Shown piece by piece: positions 39,153 to 49,483 of a stretch of DNA of 64,000 bases (its first letter is position 1; the number at the start of each line of letters is the position of its first letter). The position numbers were made by a program, and so were the translations under genes. The DNA is taken from assembly GCF_000027145.1 (NCBI RefSeq), contig NC_013891.1, forward strand, positions 124,001 to 188,000, given 5' to 3'. Origin of the DNA: Listeria seeligeri serovar 1/2b str. SLCC3954 (GTDB lineage: Bacteria > Bacillota > Bacilli > Lactobacillales > Listeriaceae). Under the pieces are notes generated by a model. The model worked only from the letters and a program-made list of their open reading frames with translations, was not told the origin of the DNA and did no database searches.

Positions 39153-40814
39153 ATGAAAGAAAAAGACTGGTGGAAAAAAAGCGTAGTATACCAAATTTAT
39201 CCGAAGAGTTTTAATGACTCCAATGGGGATGGCGTTGGGGACATTCAAGGGATTATCGAGAAATTAGACTATCTAAAAAAACTAGGTGTAGATGTAATCT
39301 GGTTGTCGCCAGTTTATGACTCACCACAAGATGATAATGGATATGACATTCGCGATTACCAAAAAATCTATGAAGAATATGGCGATATGGCTACTTTCGA
39401 TAATTTATTACAAGGCCTTCATGACCGCGATATGAAACTAGTAATGGATCTTGTTGTCAATCACACATCTGATGAGCACAAGTGGTTCGAGGAGTCTCGA
39501 AAATCAAAAGATAATCCTTACCGCGATTATTATTTCTGGCGTGAAGAAAACGAAATTAACAACTGGGGCTCGATTTTCAGTGGTCCTGCTTGGGAATTAG
39601 ATGAAAAAACAGGCGAATATTACTTACATTTATTCTCCAAAAAACAACCTGATTTAAACTGGGAAAATCCAAAATTACGTCAAGATGTCTATAACATGAT
39701 GAAATTCTGGCTAGATAAAGGGATTGATGGCTTCCGCATGGACGTAATCAATTTCATTTCTAAAAACACTGATTTCCCAGATGGCCCAGTTGCTGAAGGT
39801 CAAATTTATGGAGATGCTGGCAACGATTTTTGTAATGGTCCGCGGATTCACGAATTCTTGCGCGAAATGAATCAAGAAGTAACCTCTAATTACGATGTGA
39901 TGACAGTTGGGGAAATGCCTGGCGCTAGTACAACAGACGCCCAAATCTACACCAACCCAGCTAATAAAGAAGTCGATATGATATTTACTTTTGAACATAT
40001 GAACTTAGATTCAGACGGAGACAACAAATGGGACTTGAAACCAATCTACCTCCCAGAATTAAAAGAAAATATGTCTGAATGGCAAGTAGCGCTTCAAGAA
40101 AACGGTTGGAACAGCTTATACTGGAACAATCATGACCAACCACGTATCGTTTCCCGTTTTGGAAATGACAATCGTTTCCGAGTTCGTTCTGCAAAAATGC
40201 TTGGGACATGTCTGCACATGATGAAAGGAACGCCGTATATTTATCAAGGGGAAGAAATCGGCATGACAAATGTTCATTTTGAAAGCCTAGATGAATATCG
40301 TGATATCGAAACACTCAACATGTACAAAGAGCGAAAAGAGCAAGGACACAGCCATGAAAGCATTATGGAATCAATCTACACAAAAGGTCGTGACAACGCA
40401 AGAACACCTTACCAATGGGACAATAGCCCAAATGCAGGCTTCACAACAGGCACACCTTGGATTAAAGTGAACCCTCGTTATACTGAAATCAATAACGAAG
40501 AAGCGCTTAAAAATCCAGATTCCATTTTCTATTACTACCAAAACCTAATCAAATTACGCAAATCAACCGAAATCATCACAACAGGTAACTATCGCTTATT
40601 ATTACCAAACGATGAAGCCGTATTTGCTTACGAACGCTACACAAATGATGAAAAATTAGTCGTTCTATGTAACTTTACTGAAGACGAACAAATTATTACG
40701 GACAAAAATATCTTAAATGACATTAAAGAAGGTACAGTATTAGTAAATAATGTTCCAAATATTATAGAAGGAACTTTACGACCATACGAAGCAATCGTTT
40801 ATCAAGTGAAATAA
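39153..40814 (+). CDS. GH13 oligo-1,6-glucosidase-type alpha-glucosidase
   Basis: A 553-residue GH13 subfamily 31 enzyme. The conserved regions are clear: 'DLVVNHTSDEHKWF', nucleophile 'GFRMDVINF' (Asp near 197), acid/base 'TVGEMPGA' (Glu near 255), and 'NNHDQPRIVSRFG' near 326. The Val in 'DVIN' after the nucleophile is typical of alpha-1,6 specificity. It is cytosolic and finishes glucan breakdown to glucose. It starts 3 bases after the second GH31 gene; a terminator follows. This is the lmo0184 position. Confidence 0.92.
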   Translation: MKEKDWWKKSVVYQIYPKSFNDSNGDGVGDIQGIIEKLDYLKKLGVDVIWLSPVYDSPQDDNGYDIRDYQKIYEEYGDMATFDNLLQGLHDRDMKLVMDLVVNHTSDEHKWFEESRKSKDNPYRDYYFWREENEINNWGSIFSGPAWELDEKTGEYYLHLFSKKQPDLNWENPKLRQDVYNMMKFWLDKGIDGFRMDVINFISKNTDFPDGPVAEGQIYGDAGNDFCNGPRIHEFLREMNQEVTSNYDVMTVGEMPGASTTDAQIYTNPANKEVDMIFTFEHMNLDSDGDNKWDLKPIYLPELKENMSEWQVALQENGWNSLYWNNHDQPRIVSRFGNDNRFRVRSAKMLGTCLHMMKGTPYIYQGEEIGMTNVHFESLDEYRDIETLNMYKERKEQGHSHESIMESIYTKGRDNARTPYQWDNSPNAGFTTGTPWIKVNPRYTEINNEEALKNPDSIFYYYQNLIKLRKSTEIITTGNYRLLLPNDEAVFAYERYTNDEKLVVLCNFTEDEQIITDKNILNDIKEGTVLVNNVPNIIEGTLRPYEAIVYQVK

Positions 40815-40821
40815 ATAGCCG

Positions 40822-40852
40822 AAAAGCCATCCGATTCCAGGGTGGTTTTTTT
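40822..40852 (+). terminator. Terminator of the alpha-glucan operon
   Basis: The stem 'aaagccatcc' / 'gggtggtttt' (two wobble pairs) is followed by a T-run. Confidence 0.78.
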
Positions 40853-40910
40853 GTTCGATTAAAAATTTATAGTATAATAGAAGGAAATTGATTTATTAGG
40901 AGGAATTTCA

Positions 40911-41684
40911 TTGCTATTTGATACGCATGTACACCTTAATGACGAGGCTTTTGACGATGATATAGAAGAAGTAATAAAACGAGCACAAGAAAACGATGTA
41001 ACTCGTATGGCTGTTGTCGGTTTTAATAAAGAAAGCATTGACCGAGCATTAAAGCTAGCAGAAAAATACGATTTTATTTCACTAATCGTCGGCTGGCACC
41101 CTACAGACGCATTTAGTTTTACCGACGAAGATTTAGAATGGTTACGCGATTTAGCCCTAACCCATCCAAAAGTAGTTGCTTTAGGCGAAATGGGACTTGA
41201 TTATCATTGGGATACTTCACCGAAAGAAACACAATTTGAGGTTTTTCGAAAACAAATTCGTCTAGCCAAAGAAGTGAATTTACCGATAGTTATTCATAAT
41301 CGTGAAGCGACCGAAGATATCATTCGGATTTTGCAAGAAGAGCACGCCGAAGAAGTAGGCGGAATTATGCATTGTTTTGGTGAATCAGTCGAAGTAATGG
41401 AAGCTTGCCTAGCGATGAATTTTTACATTTCATTCGGCGGAACCGTCACTTTCAAAAACGCCAAATTACCAAAAATTGCAGCCCAGGCTATACCAATTGA
41501 CCGATTATTAATCGAAACTGACGCACCATATCTTGCCCCGACGCCAAATCGCGGAAAAAGAAACGAACCGGGATACGTCAAGTTAGTTGCCGAAAAAATA
41601 GCTGAATTGAAAGAAATGAAATATAGCGAAATCGCAACGCACTCAAGGGATAACGCAAAAAGGCTGTTTAAAATTAAAGATTAA
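40911..41684 (+). CDS. TatD-family metal-dependent DNase
   Basis: A 257-residue TIM-barrel hydrolase. Metal ligands are 'FDTHVHLND' (His-x-His), Glu in 'ALGEMGLDY', His in 'IVIHNREA', His in 'GIMHCFGES' and Asp in 'ETDAPYLAP'. TatD proteins are 3'-5' exonucleases and D-aminoacyl-type hydrolases with roles in DNA repair. The start is TTG, 6 bases after AGGAGGAA. This is the lmo0185 position, in the usual metG-tatD-yabE-rnmV-ksgA order interrupted only by the glucan operon. Confidence 0.93.
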   Translation: MLFDTHVHLNDEAFDDDIEEVIKRAQENDVTRMAVVGFNKESIDRALKLAEKYDFISLIVGWHPTDAFSFTDEDLEWLRDLALTHPKVVALGEMGLDYHWDTSPKETQFEVFRKQIRLAKEVNLPIVIHNREATEDIIRILQEEHAEEVGGIMHCFGESVEVMEACLAMNFYISFGGTVTFKNAKLPKIAAQAIPIDRLLIETDAPYLAPTPNRGKRNEPGYVKLVAEKIAELKEMKYSEIATHSRDNAKRLFKIKD

Positions 41685-41916
41685 CTGTAATGAAACTGTA
41701 ACATAAGGCTGACTCTGTAACCCAATCTTAAGCTTTAAAGATATAAAAATAGGCATTTGGACCAAAACCCTTATTTTATGCCTACGACCAGAGACGTAGA
41801 AAAATGACATACTTTTGTTACATTTGATATTTAACAAGCTTTGTTAATTTTAAAACGGCTTCATACCAACGTTTATTCATCGAGTTTGCGCAAATGTGAA
41901 CAATCTATTAAAAAAA

Positions 41917-41946
41917 TTGACAGTTGTTTGCTCCCCTGTATATAAT
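41917..41946 (+). promoter_or_regulatory. Promoter of the yabE-like gene
   Basis: Perfect TTGACA at 41917-41922 and perfect TATAAT at 41941-41946 with an 18-base spacer. The 230 bases upstream contain two inverted repeats (taggcat…atgccta; ctacg…cgtag) but no ORF. Confidence 0.82.
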
Positions 41947-41975
41947 CACTAGCGAAGTAGAAAGGGGAGAAATAC

Positions 41976-43211
41976 ATGACCATGGAAAACAGCAGTAACG
42001 TAGCCCAATCATCAAAATGGAAATTACCAATCATGATTGCAGGATTTGTTATTGTAGTAGCATTGGTTTTTTATTTCGTTTTCGAAGGAACTAAAAACGA
42101 TATCACTATAGTAAACGCTGGTGAAAAAATTGAATCAAGAACACACGCTAAAACAGTTTCCGCAGCACTTGATGAAGCAGGAATTAAAGTAAGCGAACAT
42201 GATGAGATTGCGCCAGGTAAAAATGCAGAAATTAAAGACGGTATGGAAATTAAATATCTTCCAGCCCGTGAAGTTACAATAAATGATAATGGCACAAAGA
42301 AAAATGTGTGGAGCACGAAAGAAAATGTTTCTGATTTACTTAAAGACGAAAACATCACAACAACCCCACATGATGTGCTAAACGTAGCATTAGATGATAA
42401 ATTAAAAGATGGCCTTGAAGTTAATATTAACCGAGCTATCGAACTTTCCTTACAAAACGGAGCAAAAAAAGATACAGTTTGGACAACAAAAACTAGTGTT
42501 GGTGATTTGCTAACCGAGAAAAATATCAAACTAGACAAAGAAGACCGTGTGTCACCTGCGAAAGACAGTAACTTAAAGGAAAAAATGACCGTACAAGTTA
42601 CATATGTTGATTCAAAAGCTGACAAGAAAAAAGAACAAATCAAATTTAATACAGTTTACAAAGAAGACGATAGCCTAAACCAAGGCGTTGAAAAAGTCGT
42701 ACAAGAAGGTAAAACTGGTGAAAAAATTGTTGAGTATAAAGTAACATTTGAAAACGGCAAAGAGAAAAAACGCGATGTCGTTAAAGAAAATGTCACTTCT
42801 GAAAAATCTGATAAAGTAGTTGTTCGTGGTACAAAAGAAAAAGCTGTTGTATCACAAATAGCAAATGCAAAACCTGCTAAAAAAGCAACATCATCTAACA
42901 CTTCTTCATCCACTTCATCGTCCGCTCCATCAGGTGGTAAAACATTCACGATGGAATCCACTGCCTATTCTGGTGGCGGAACTACAGCGACAGGAATTAA
43001 CTTAAGTGCTAATCCTGGAATGAAAGTAGTTGCTGTTGACCCAAGTGTTATTCCACTGGGTTCGCACGTTTGGGTTGAAGGATACGGAGAAGCTATCGCC
43101 GGAGATACTGGCGGAGCTATCAAAGGAAATATCGTTGACGTTTATTTCCCAAATGAAAGTTCATGCTACTCTTGGGGTAGAAGAACTGTAACCGTAAAAG
43201 TGTTAAATTAA
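41976..43211 (+). CDS. YabE/Sps-type cell-wall protein (DUF348 x3, G5, 3D domain)
   Basis: A 411-residue resuscitation-promoting-factor-like stationary-phase protein. A membrane anchor/signal segment (residues 16-36) is followed by three DUF348 ubiquitin-like repeats (about 42-205, 'TVSAALDEAGIKVSEHD…' pattern). A G5 domain (about 210-285) and a Ser/Thr-rich linker come next. The C-terminal 3D domain has its three Asp: 'VAVDPSVIPLGS', 'AGDTGGAIKG' and 'VDVYF'. The 3D domain is lytic-transglycosylase-like (MltA fold). Listeria Sps proteins remodel the wall on exit from stationary phase. Confidence 0.9.
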   Translation: MTMENSSNVAQSSKWKLPIMIAGFVIVVALVFYFVFEGTKNDITIVNAGEKIESRTHAKTVSAALDEAGIKVSEHDEIAPGKNAEIKDGMEIKYLPAREVTINDNGTKKNVWSTKENVSDLLKDENITTTPHDVLNVALDDKLKDGLEVNINRAIELSLQNGAKKDTVWTTKTSVGDLLTEKNIKLDKEDRVSPAKDSNLKEKMTVQVTYVDSKADKKKEQIKFNTVYKEDDSLNQGVEKVVQEGKTGEKIVEYKVTFENGKEKKRDVVKENVTSEKSDKVVVRGTKEKAVVSQIANAKPAKKATSSNTSSSTSSSAPSGGKTFTMESTAYSGGGTTATGINLSANPGMKVVAVDPSVIPLGSHVWVEGYGEAIAGDTGGAIKGNIVDVYFPNESSCYSWGRRTVTVKVLN

Positions 43212-43220
43212 TAACCGCAT

Positions 43221-43255
43221 AAAAACGAGGCTGACTCATAGGGCCTCGTTTTTTC
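43221..43255 (+). terminator. Terminator after yabE
   Basis: Arms 'aaaacgagg' / 'cctcgtttt' with a 12-base loop and six T. Confidence 0.88.
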
Positions 43256-43314
43256 TTTGCCCAAAATGTGGTATGATGTATTTACTTATTTCACTAAAAA
43301 AGGATGAAGTCATT

Positions 43315-44770
<1,456 letters not shown>

Positions 44771-44835
44771 TTTTTTCAAAAAAAGCGCTTTCTTAGTTGA
44801 CAGTTAGCCCTTCCAACTGTTAAAATATTTGGTTA

Positions 44836-44864
44836 TTGATTTCTTAGGCCATCTATGCTATACT
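44836..44864 (+). promoter_or_regulatory. veg promoter
   Basis: TTGATT at 44836-44841, a 17-base spacer, and TATACT at 44859-44864, 25 bases before the start codon of veg. A second TTGACA near 44799 lies further up. Confidence 0.78.
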
Positions 44865-44888
44865 AGATGTTAGTGAGGTGGAAAATAA

Positions 44889-45146
44889 ATGCCAAAAACC
44901 ATTGCAAGCATTAAGACGAATTTAGATTCTAGATTAGGTAAAGCATTGACATTGAAAGCAAACGGCGGTCGTAAAAAAACGATTGAACGTTGCGGCATCC
45001 TAGCTGAAACATATCCATCCGTTTTCATTGTAGAGCTTGATCAGGATGAAAACAACTTTGAAAGAGTATCCTATAGTTACACGGATATCTTAACAGACGC
45101 AGTAGAACTTGTATTTACAGATGATAATAAAGAATTAGCTTTGTAA
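44889..45146 (+). CDS. veg: Veg protein (biofilm/sporulation-associated, DUF1021)
   Basis: An 85-residue Veg homologue: '[23 protein letters not shown]' and '[28 protein letters not shown]' are the family core. In Bacillus it is strongly expressed in vegetative cells and stimulates biofilm genes; in Listeria its role is unclear. GTGAGGTGG precedes the ATG, with a strong promoter just upstream. It sits between ksgA and ispE as in Bacillus. Confidence 0.95.
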   Translation: MPKTIASIKTNLDSRLGKALTLKANGGRKKTIERCGILAETYPSVFIVELDQDENNFERVSYSYTDILTDAVELVFTDDNKELAL

Positions 45147-45157
45147 GAAGCTGAAGT

Positions 45158-45187
45158 AGCCGAACCGGTAAGCATGGTTCGGTTTTT
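45158..45187 (+). terminator. Terminator after veg
   Basis: A perfect stem 'ccgaacc' / 'ggttcgg' with a 9-base loop and five T. Confidence 0.9.
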
Positions 45188-45281
45188 GCTTTGTTACGGA
45201 GTGTTTTCGACTGCCAGCTACATATTTCTCCTTTCATATGATAGAATAGAAAAAGAGATTTTGAACGCGGAGGCGGGGAAA

Positions 45282-46160
45282 ATGAAAATAAGCATAACGG
45301 CGCCAGCTAAAATTAATCTTTCGCTTGATGCGCTTTATAAACGTGACGATGGTTATCATGAAGTAGAAATGGTAATGACAACTATCGATCTTGCGGATAG
45401 ACTTTATATAGAGCGGCTAGATGAGGACGTTATTGTGTTAGATGTTAAAGCGCATTTTATTCCAGAAGATCGGCGCAATTTAATTTATCAAGCAGCCGCA
45501 CTTTTGAAAAAACGCTTTGATGTTAAAGCTGGGGTCCGAATTACTATAGATAAACATATTCCGGTTTCCGCGGGGCTTGCAGGTGGCAGTTCTGATGCAG
45601 CCGCAGCACTTAAAGGATTGAATATTATCTGGGAGCTTGGTCTTTCAATCAATGAATTAGCAGAAATTAGCTCAGAAATTGGTTCTGATATTGCCTTTTG
45701 TGTTTATGGTGGAACCGCAATTGCAACTGGTCGTGGGGAAAAAATAACCTCGCTTCCGAACATGCCAGGTTGCTGGATTGTACTTGCTAAACCTAGTATT
45801 AGTGTATCAACCCCAACTATTTATAAAGAACTACAAGTAGATAATGTAGAACACCCTGATACGAAAAAAATGATAGAATCTATTGAACAAGGCGATTTAG
45901 ACGGGATTTTTGCCGCCACAGGAAACGTCCTTGAATCTGTCACACTTGAAAAAAATCCGCAAGTAAAGCGAATTAAAGACCGGATGATTGCGTTTGGTGC
46001 TGAGGCGGCTTTAATGAGCGGTAGCGGCCCGACAGTGTTTGCGCTCATCAAACAGTATTCAAGAGCGAAACGTGTCTACAACGGCTTGCGGGGCTTTTGT
46101 GAGGAAGTCTATATGGTTAGACCATGGAGTGAAAGCGAAAACGATACTATTAAAGGTTGA
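45282..46160 (+). CDS. ispE: 4-diphosphocytidyl-2-C-methyl-D-erythritol kinase
   Basis: A 292-residue GHMP kinase of the non-mevalonate isoprenoid pathway. The ATP-binding '[17 protein letters not shown]' lies near residues 93-109. 'APAKINLSL' at the start and '[12 protein letters not shown]' near the end are the other GHMP motifs. I use the ATG at 45282 behind GGAGGCGGGG; an in-frame extension upstream reads through the veg terminator. It overlaps the next gene region closely (14 bases to its ATG). Confidence 0.95.
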   Translation: MKISITAPAKINLSLDALYKRDDGYHEVEMVMTTIDLADRLYIERLDEDVIVLDVKAHFIPEDRRNLIYQAAALLKKRFDVKAGVRITIDKHIPVSAGLAGGSSDAAAALKGLNIIWELGLSINELAEISSEIGSDIAFCVYGGTAIATGRGEKITSLPNMPGCWIVLAKPSISVSTPTIYKELQVDNVEHPDTKKMIESIEQGDLDGIFAATGNVLESVTLEKNPQVKRIKDRMIAFGAEAALMSGSGPTVFALIKQYSRAKRVYNGLRGFCEEVYMVRPWSESENDTIKG

Positions 46161-46174
46161 GAGGGGTCAGACAA

Positions 46175-46912
46175 ATGAAAATTATTTTTAATGCAGATGA
46201 TTTTGGAATTAGCCCAGGAGCAGTATATGGTATTTTGGATGCTTACAAACGAGGTGTCGTAAAATCAACCACATTGCTTGCCAACAGCCCAGCGTTTGAT
46301 TTAGCAGTAGACGTAGCAAAAGAAAACCCTGGACTTGATATTGGGGCGCATTTAACTTTGACATTTGGATCTCCGCTTCTACAAGGTCTTGAAACATTAA
46401 CAGACGATGACGGACGTTTCCGGAAAAACTATACTGCGTTAGAATCTGGCTTAGCTGACGTTGATATGGAAGAAGTAGAACGCGAACTGACTGCGCAAAT
46501 CGAGAAAATTCTAGCAGCAGGACTTAAAGTTTCTCATTTCGATACACATCATTCAATTGAACCGTTAATCTACCCAGTACAACATAAACTAGCCAAAAAA
46601 TATGGAGTAAGTTTGCGGCGCCACGAAGATGTTTCAGACCATGGTGCTATTAAAACCCCTGACTTATTTGCTACTGAATTTTATGCAGATGGTGTCAGCA
46701 TTGAAACGATTAAAAAAATAGTCCAAAAACATGTCGGGACTAATGATGTAGTTGAAGTAATGACTCACCCAGCTTTCATTGACGACATTTTGTTGAATAT
46801 TTCTAGTTACGTTAAACCACGTACAAAAGAACTAACGATACTTACATCAAGAGAATTACAAGCATATTTAGGTCAACAAGAAGTAGAAATTATTAGTTTC
46901 CGTGATTTGTAA
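46175..46912 (+). CDS. ChbG/YdjC-family carbohydrate deacetylase
   Basis: A 245-residue YdjC-like hydrolase. The metal site shows in 'FNADDFGISPGA' (Asp-Asp), 'GAHLTLTFGSPL' and 'HFDTHHSIEP'. Characterised family members remove an acetyl group from chitooligosaccharides or diacetylchitobiose-phosphate. GAGGGG precedes the ATG at 46175. It probably shares a transcript with ispE; a terminator follows. Substrate in Listeria is unknown (lmo0191 position). Confidence 0.88.
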   Translation: MKIIFNADDFGISPGAVYGILDAYKRGVVKSTTLLANSPAFDLAVDVAKENPGLDIGAHLTLTFGSPLLQGLETLTDDDGRFRKNYTALESGLADVDMEEVERELTAQIEKILAAGLKVSHFDTHHSIEPLIYPVQHKLAKKYGVSLRRHEDVSDHGAIKTPDLFATEFYADGVSIETIKKIVQKHVGTNDVVEVMTHPAFIDDILLNISSYVKPRTKELTILTSRELQAYLGQQEVEIISFRDL

Positions 46913-46920
46913 AAAGTACC

Positions 46921-46957
46921 AGCCTGCCAGAGGAAATTTATTTGGCAGGTATTTTTT
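46921..46957 (+). terminator. Terminator after the ydjC-like gene
   Basis: The perfect stem 'cctgcca' / 'tggcagg' is followed by a T-rich run. Confidence 0.88.
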
Positions 46958-47077
46958 ATACTTTAAAAGAATAAAAGTTGTCAATTCAATAGAAAACGAT
47001 TTATAATAGAGAAAATACGGACAAAATACGTGAAATTGCTTTTTAATATACGGAATTTTATCAAAGGGAGAGAGATT

Positions 47078-47896
47078 ATGAAGATTCGTCGCAGTGAACG
47101 ATTAATTGATATGACGCAGTTTCTTTTATCGCATCCGCGAAAACTAGTGCCGCTTACGATGTTTGCTGAACGTTATGGCTCAGCTAAGTCTTCTATTAGT
47201 GAAGATTTAGTCATCATAAAGAAAACGTTTGAAGATAGAGGGATTGGCACGCTTGAAACAGTTCCGGGAGCTGCGGGTGGCGTACAATATATTTCTATCG
47301 CCGGAAATGACGATGTTTTAGACTTTGTGCATACACTATGCAACCGAATTGCAGAACCAAATCGCTTGCTTCCAGGGGGTTATTTGTATCTGTCTGATTT
47401 GCTAGGGGAACCAGTTACACTTAAAGCAATCGGGAAAATACTTGCGACCAAATTTAACGACAAAAAAATAGATGCAATCATGACTGTAGCGACAAAAGGT
47501 ATTCCTATTGCACAAGCTGTGGCGGAGCATTTGAGTGTGCCATTTGTTATTGTTAGAAGAGATAGCAAAGTTACAGAAGGCTCGACTGTTAGCATCAACT
47601 ATGTATCAGGCTCTTCCAAACGAATTGAAAAAATGGAGTTGTCAAAACGTAGCCTAGCAGAAGGATCTAACGTAGTAATCGTGGATGATTTCATGAAAGC
47701 TGGCGGAACAATTAACGGAATGAAAAATCTACTAGAAGAATTTAACGCTCATCTAGTCGGAATTGGCGTTCTAGTTGAATCAGAATACGCAGAAGAGCGC
47801 TTAGTAGACGATTACGTTTCACTTGTAAAAATTAAAAACGTGAATATGAAAGAAAAACAAATTGAAGTAGTCGATGGAAATTATTTTAATAACTAA
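47078..47896 (+). CDS. purR: Purine operon repressor
   Basis: A 272-residue PurR of the Bacillus type. An N-terminal winged helix (residues 1-72, 'RRSERLIDMTQFLLSHPRKL') is fused to a phosphoribosyltransferase-fold domain whose PRPP motif is 'VVIVDDFMKAGGT' near residue 200. PRPP binding releases it from PurBoxes. The ATG at 47078 follows AAGGGAGAGAG; the in-frame ATG 16 codons upstream lacks one. It is at the lmo0192 position. Confidence 0.94.
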   Translation: MKIRRSERLIDMTQFLLSHPRKLVPLTMFAERYGSAKSSISEDLVIIKKTFEDRGIGTLETVPGAAGGVQYISIAGNDDVLDFVHTLCNRIAEPNRLLPGGYLYLSDLLGEPVTLKAIGKILATKFNDKKIDAIMTVATKGIPIAQAVAEHLSVPFVIVRRDSKVTEGSTVSINYVSGSSKRIEKMELSKRSLAEGSNVVIVDDFMKAGGTINGMKNLLEEFNAHLVGIGVLVESEYAEERLVDDYVSLVKIKNVNMKEKQIEVVDGNYFNN

Positions 47897-47900
47897 GTTT

Positions 47901-47927
47901 GAAACCCTGGGGCTCCTAGGGTTTTTT
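47901..47927 (+). terminator. Terminator after purR
   Basis: The stem 'aaccctggg' / 'cctagggtt' with a tiny loop is followed by six T. Confidence 0.88.
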
Positions 47928-48064
47928 GAATTAAGTGACACTTGCAAAAACAAATCAGCCTTGCGATGTACTTCACTCACTTAAGTTTTATGGTAGAATG
48001 AATTCTATCATTGCTACATAAAATATAAGGCTTCTAAACACATAGAAGCAGAAGGAGAACTTTC

Positions 48065-48742
48065 ATGAAAAAATGGGTTAAATGGTTAATTGTTATTGTT
48101 ATTATCGCAGTTATAGCCGTTGGTGCGGTTATGTTACTGGGGAAAAATAGCGGTTCTGTAACACAAGAAAAATTAGTTACAGCAAAAGTGAAACAAGGAG
48201 ATATGAAAATCAATGCTACGGGAACAGGAGCAATTTCACCAGAAAATACACAAGTTCCCGATTATGACGAACTTCAATTAGTAGCGCAAATGGATGAGCT
48301 AGATATTCCAAATATCAAGAAAGACCAAGAAGTTAAAGTCACAGTAACAGCACTTCCAGACAAAACATATACAGGTAAAGTAAAAGAAATTGCTGAACAA
48401 GGTCAAGTTCAAAACGGCGTATCTAGTTTCTCCGTTATTATTTCACTTGATAAAACTGACGACTTAAAAGCTGGTATGACTGCAGATGCGTCTATTTTAG
48501 TCAATGAGAAAAAAGATGCTCTTTACGTACCAATTGAAGCAGTCCAAAAAGATAGCGACGATAATTATTATGTGCTAATTCCAGAAGAAAAAGAAAATGG
48601 CAAAACTAAAAAAGTCAAAAAAACAGTAGAAACTGGTCTTCATAACGAAGATAATATCGAAATCACTAAAGGTGTTAAAAAAGGCGAAAAAGTAATCCTT
48701 CCGACACAAGAAACTGAGACTGTTCCAGGTGCTCCAAGCTAA
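48065..48742 (+). CDS. Short HlyD/MacA-type membrane fusion protein (YknX-like)
   Basis: A 225-residue periplasmic-adaptor-like protein for the MacB-type transporter that follows. An N-terminal membrane anchor (residues 5-26) leads into 'VKQGDMKINATGTGAISP' and then straight into the beta-barrel part ('VPDYDELQLVAQMDELDIPNIKKDQEVKV'). The coiled-coil hairpin and much of the lipoyl domain of typical MacA/YknX (about 380 residues) are missing. The reading frame is intact and the join is smooth, so this is a compact form, not an obvious frameshift. AGAAGGAGAAC precedes the ATG. This is the lmo0193 position. Confidence 0.85.
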   Translation: MKKWVKWLIVIVIIAVIAVGAVMLLGKNSGSVTQEKLVTAKVKQGDMKINATGTGAISPENTQVPDYDELQLVAQMDELDIPNIKKDQEVKVTVTALPDKTYTGKVKEIAEQGQVQNGVSSFSVIISLDKTDDLKAGMTADASILVNEKKDALYVPIEAVQKDSDDNYYVLIPEEKENGKTKKVKKTVETGLHNEDNIEITKGVKKGEKVILPTQETETVPGAPS

Positions 48743-48790
48743 GTTTTTTGTCACTACAAATCAGATAAATTGTATGAAGGAGGGATAAAC

Positions 48791-49483
48791 ATGCCAAAAC
48801 CGCTAATTGACATGAAAAATTTAACTAAAACGTATACGCTAGGCGGAGAAACCTTTAAAGCATTAGATGACGTTACTTTTACCGTTGACCAAGGCGAGTT
48901 TTTATCCATTGTTGGTCCATCCGGTTCTGGAAAGTCAACATTAATGAATATGATTGGTTGTTTAGATGTGCCAGATAAAGGAAGTTATCACCTTGACGAT
49001 GTAGATGTGTTTCAATTAAGTGATAACAAATTATCCGAAATAAGAAATAAGAAAATCGGCTTTATTTTTCAACAGTTTAATTTACTTCCAAAACTATCTT
49101 CATTCGAAAATGTGGAGTTACCGCTAATTTACGCGGGATTGAGTGTTTCGGCACGTGAAAAAGCTGCTCTTGAATGTTTAGAAAAAGTCGGGCTGCTTGA
49201 AAAACGCAAAAATTTACCTACTCAGCTTTCGGGGGGGCAACAACAACGGGTTGCAATTGCAAGAGCGCTCGCTGGGAATCCACAAATTCTTTTAGCTGAT
49301 GAACCAACTGGCGCGCTTGACTCCAAGACAGGTAAAGAAGTAATGGGTATTCTTCAAGAATTGAATCGCGCGGGAAATACTATTGTCATGATTACCCACG
49401 ATCCAACTATTGCCTCTTATGGAACGAGAAGCATTCGTATTCAAGATGGTAAATTATTCCACGAGGGGGGGACGAAAGCATGA
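48791..49483 (+). CDS. MacB/YknY-type ABC transporter ATPase
   Basis: A 230-residue LolD/MacB-class ATPase: Walker A '[10 protein letters not shown]', signature '[15 protein letters not shown]', Walker B '[13 protein letters not shown]'. GAAGGAGGG precedes the ATG at 48791. Its stop overlaps the start of the permease gene by 4 bases (ATGA). This class works by mechanotransmission in export of peptides or antimicrobial defence rather than substrate import (lmo0194 position). Confidence 0.93.
   Translation: MPKPLIDMKNLTKTYTLGGETFKALDDVTFTVDQGEFLSIVGPSGSGKSTLMNMIGCLDVPDKGSYHLDDVDVFQLSDNKLSEIRNKKIGFIFQQFNLLPKLSSFENVELPLIYAGLSVSAREKAALECLEKVGLLEKRKNLPTQLSGGQQQRVAIARALAGNPQILLADEPTGALDSKTGKEVMGILQELNRAGNTIVMITHDPTIASYGTRSIRIQDGKLFHEGGTKA

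Noticed and set aside
42071-42643. A 190-codon open frame on the minus strand inside the yabE-like gene
   Set aside because: It mirrors the repeat-rich plus-strand gene, has no ribosome site and shows low-complexity Ser/Phe composition; the opposite strand has clear DUF348 domains.
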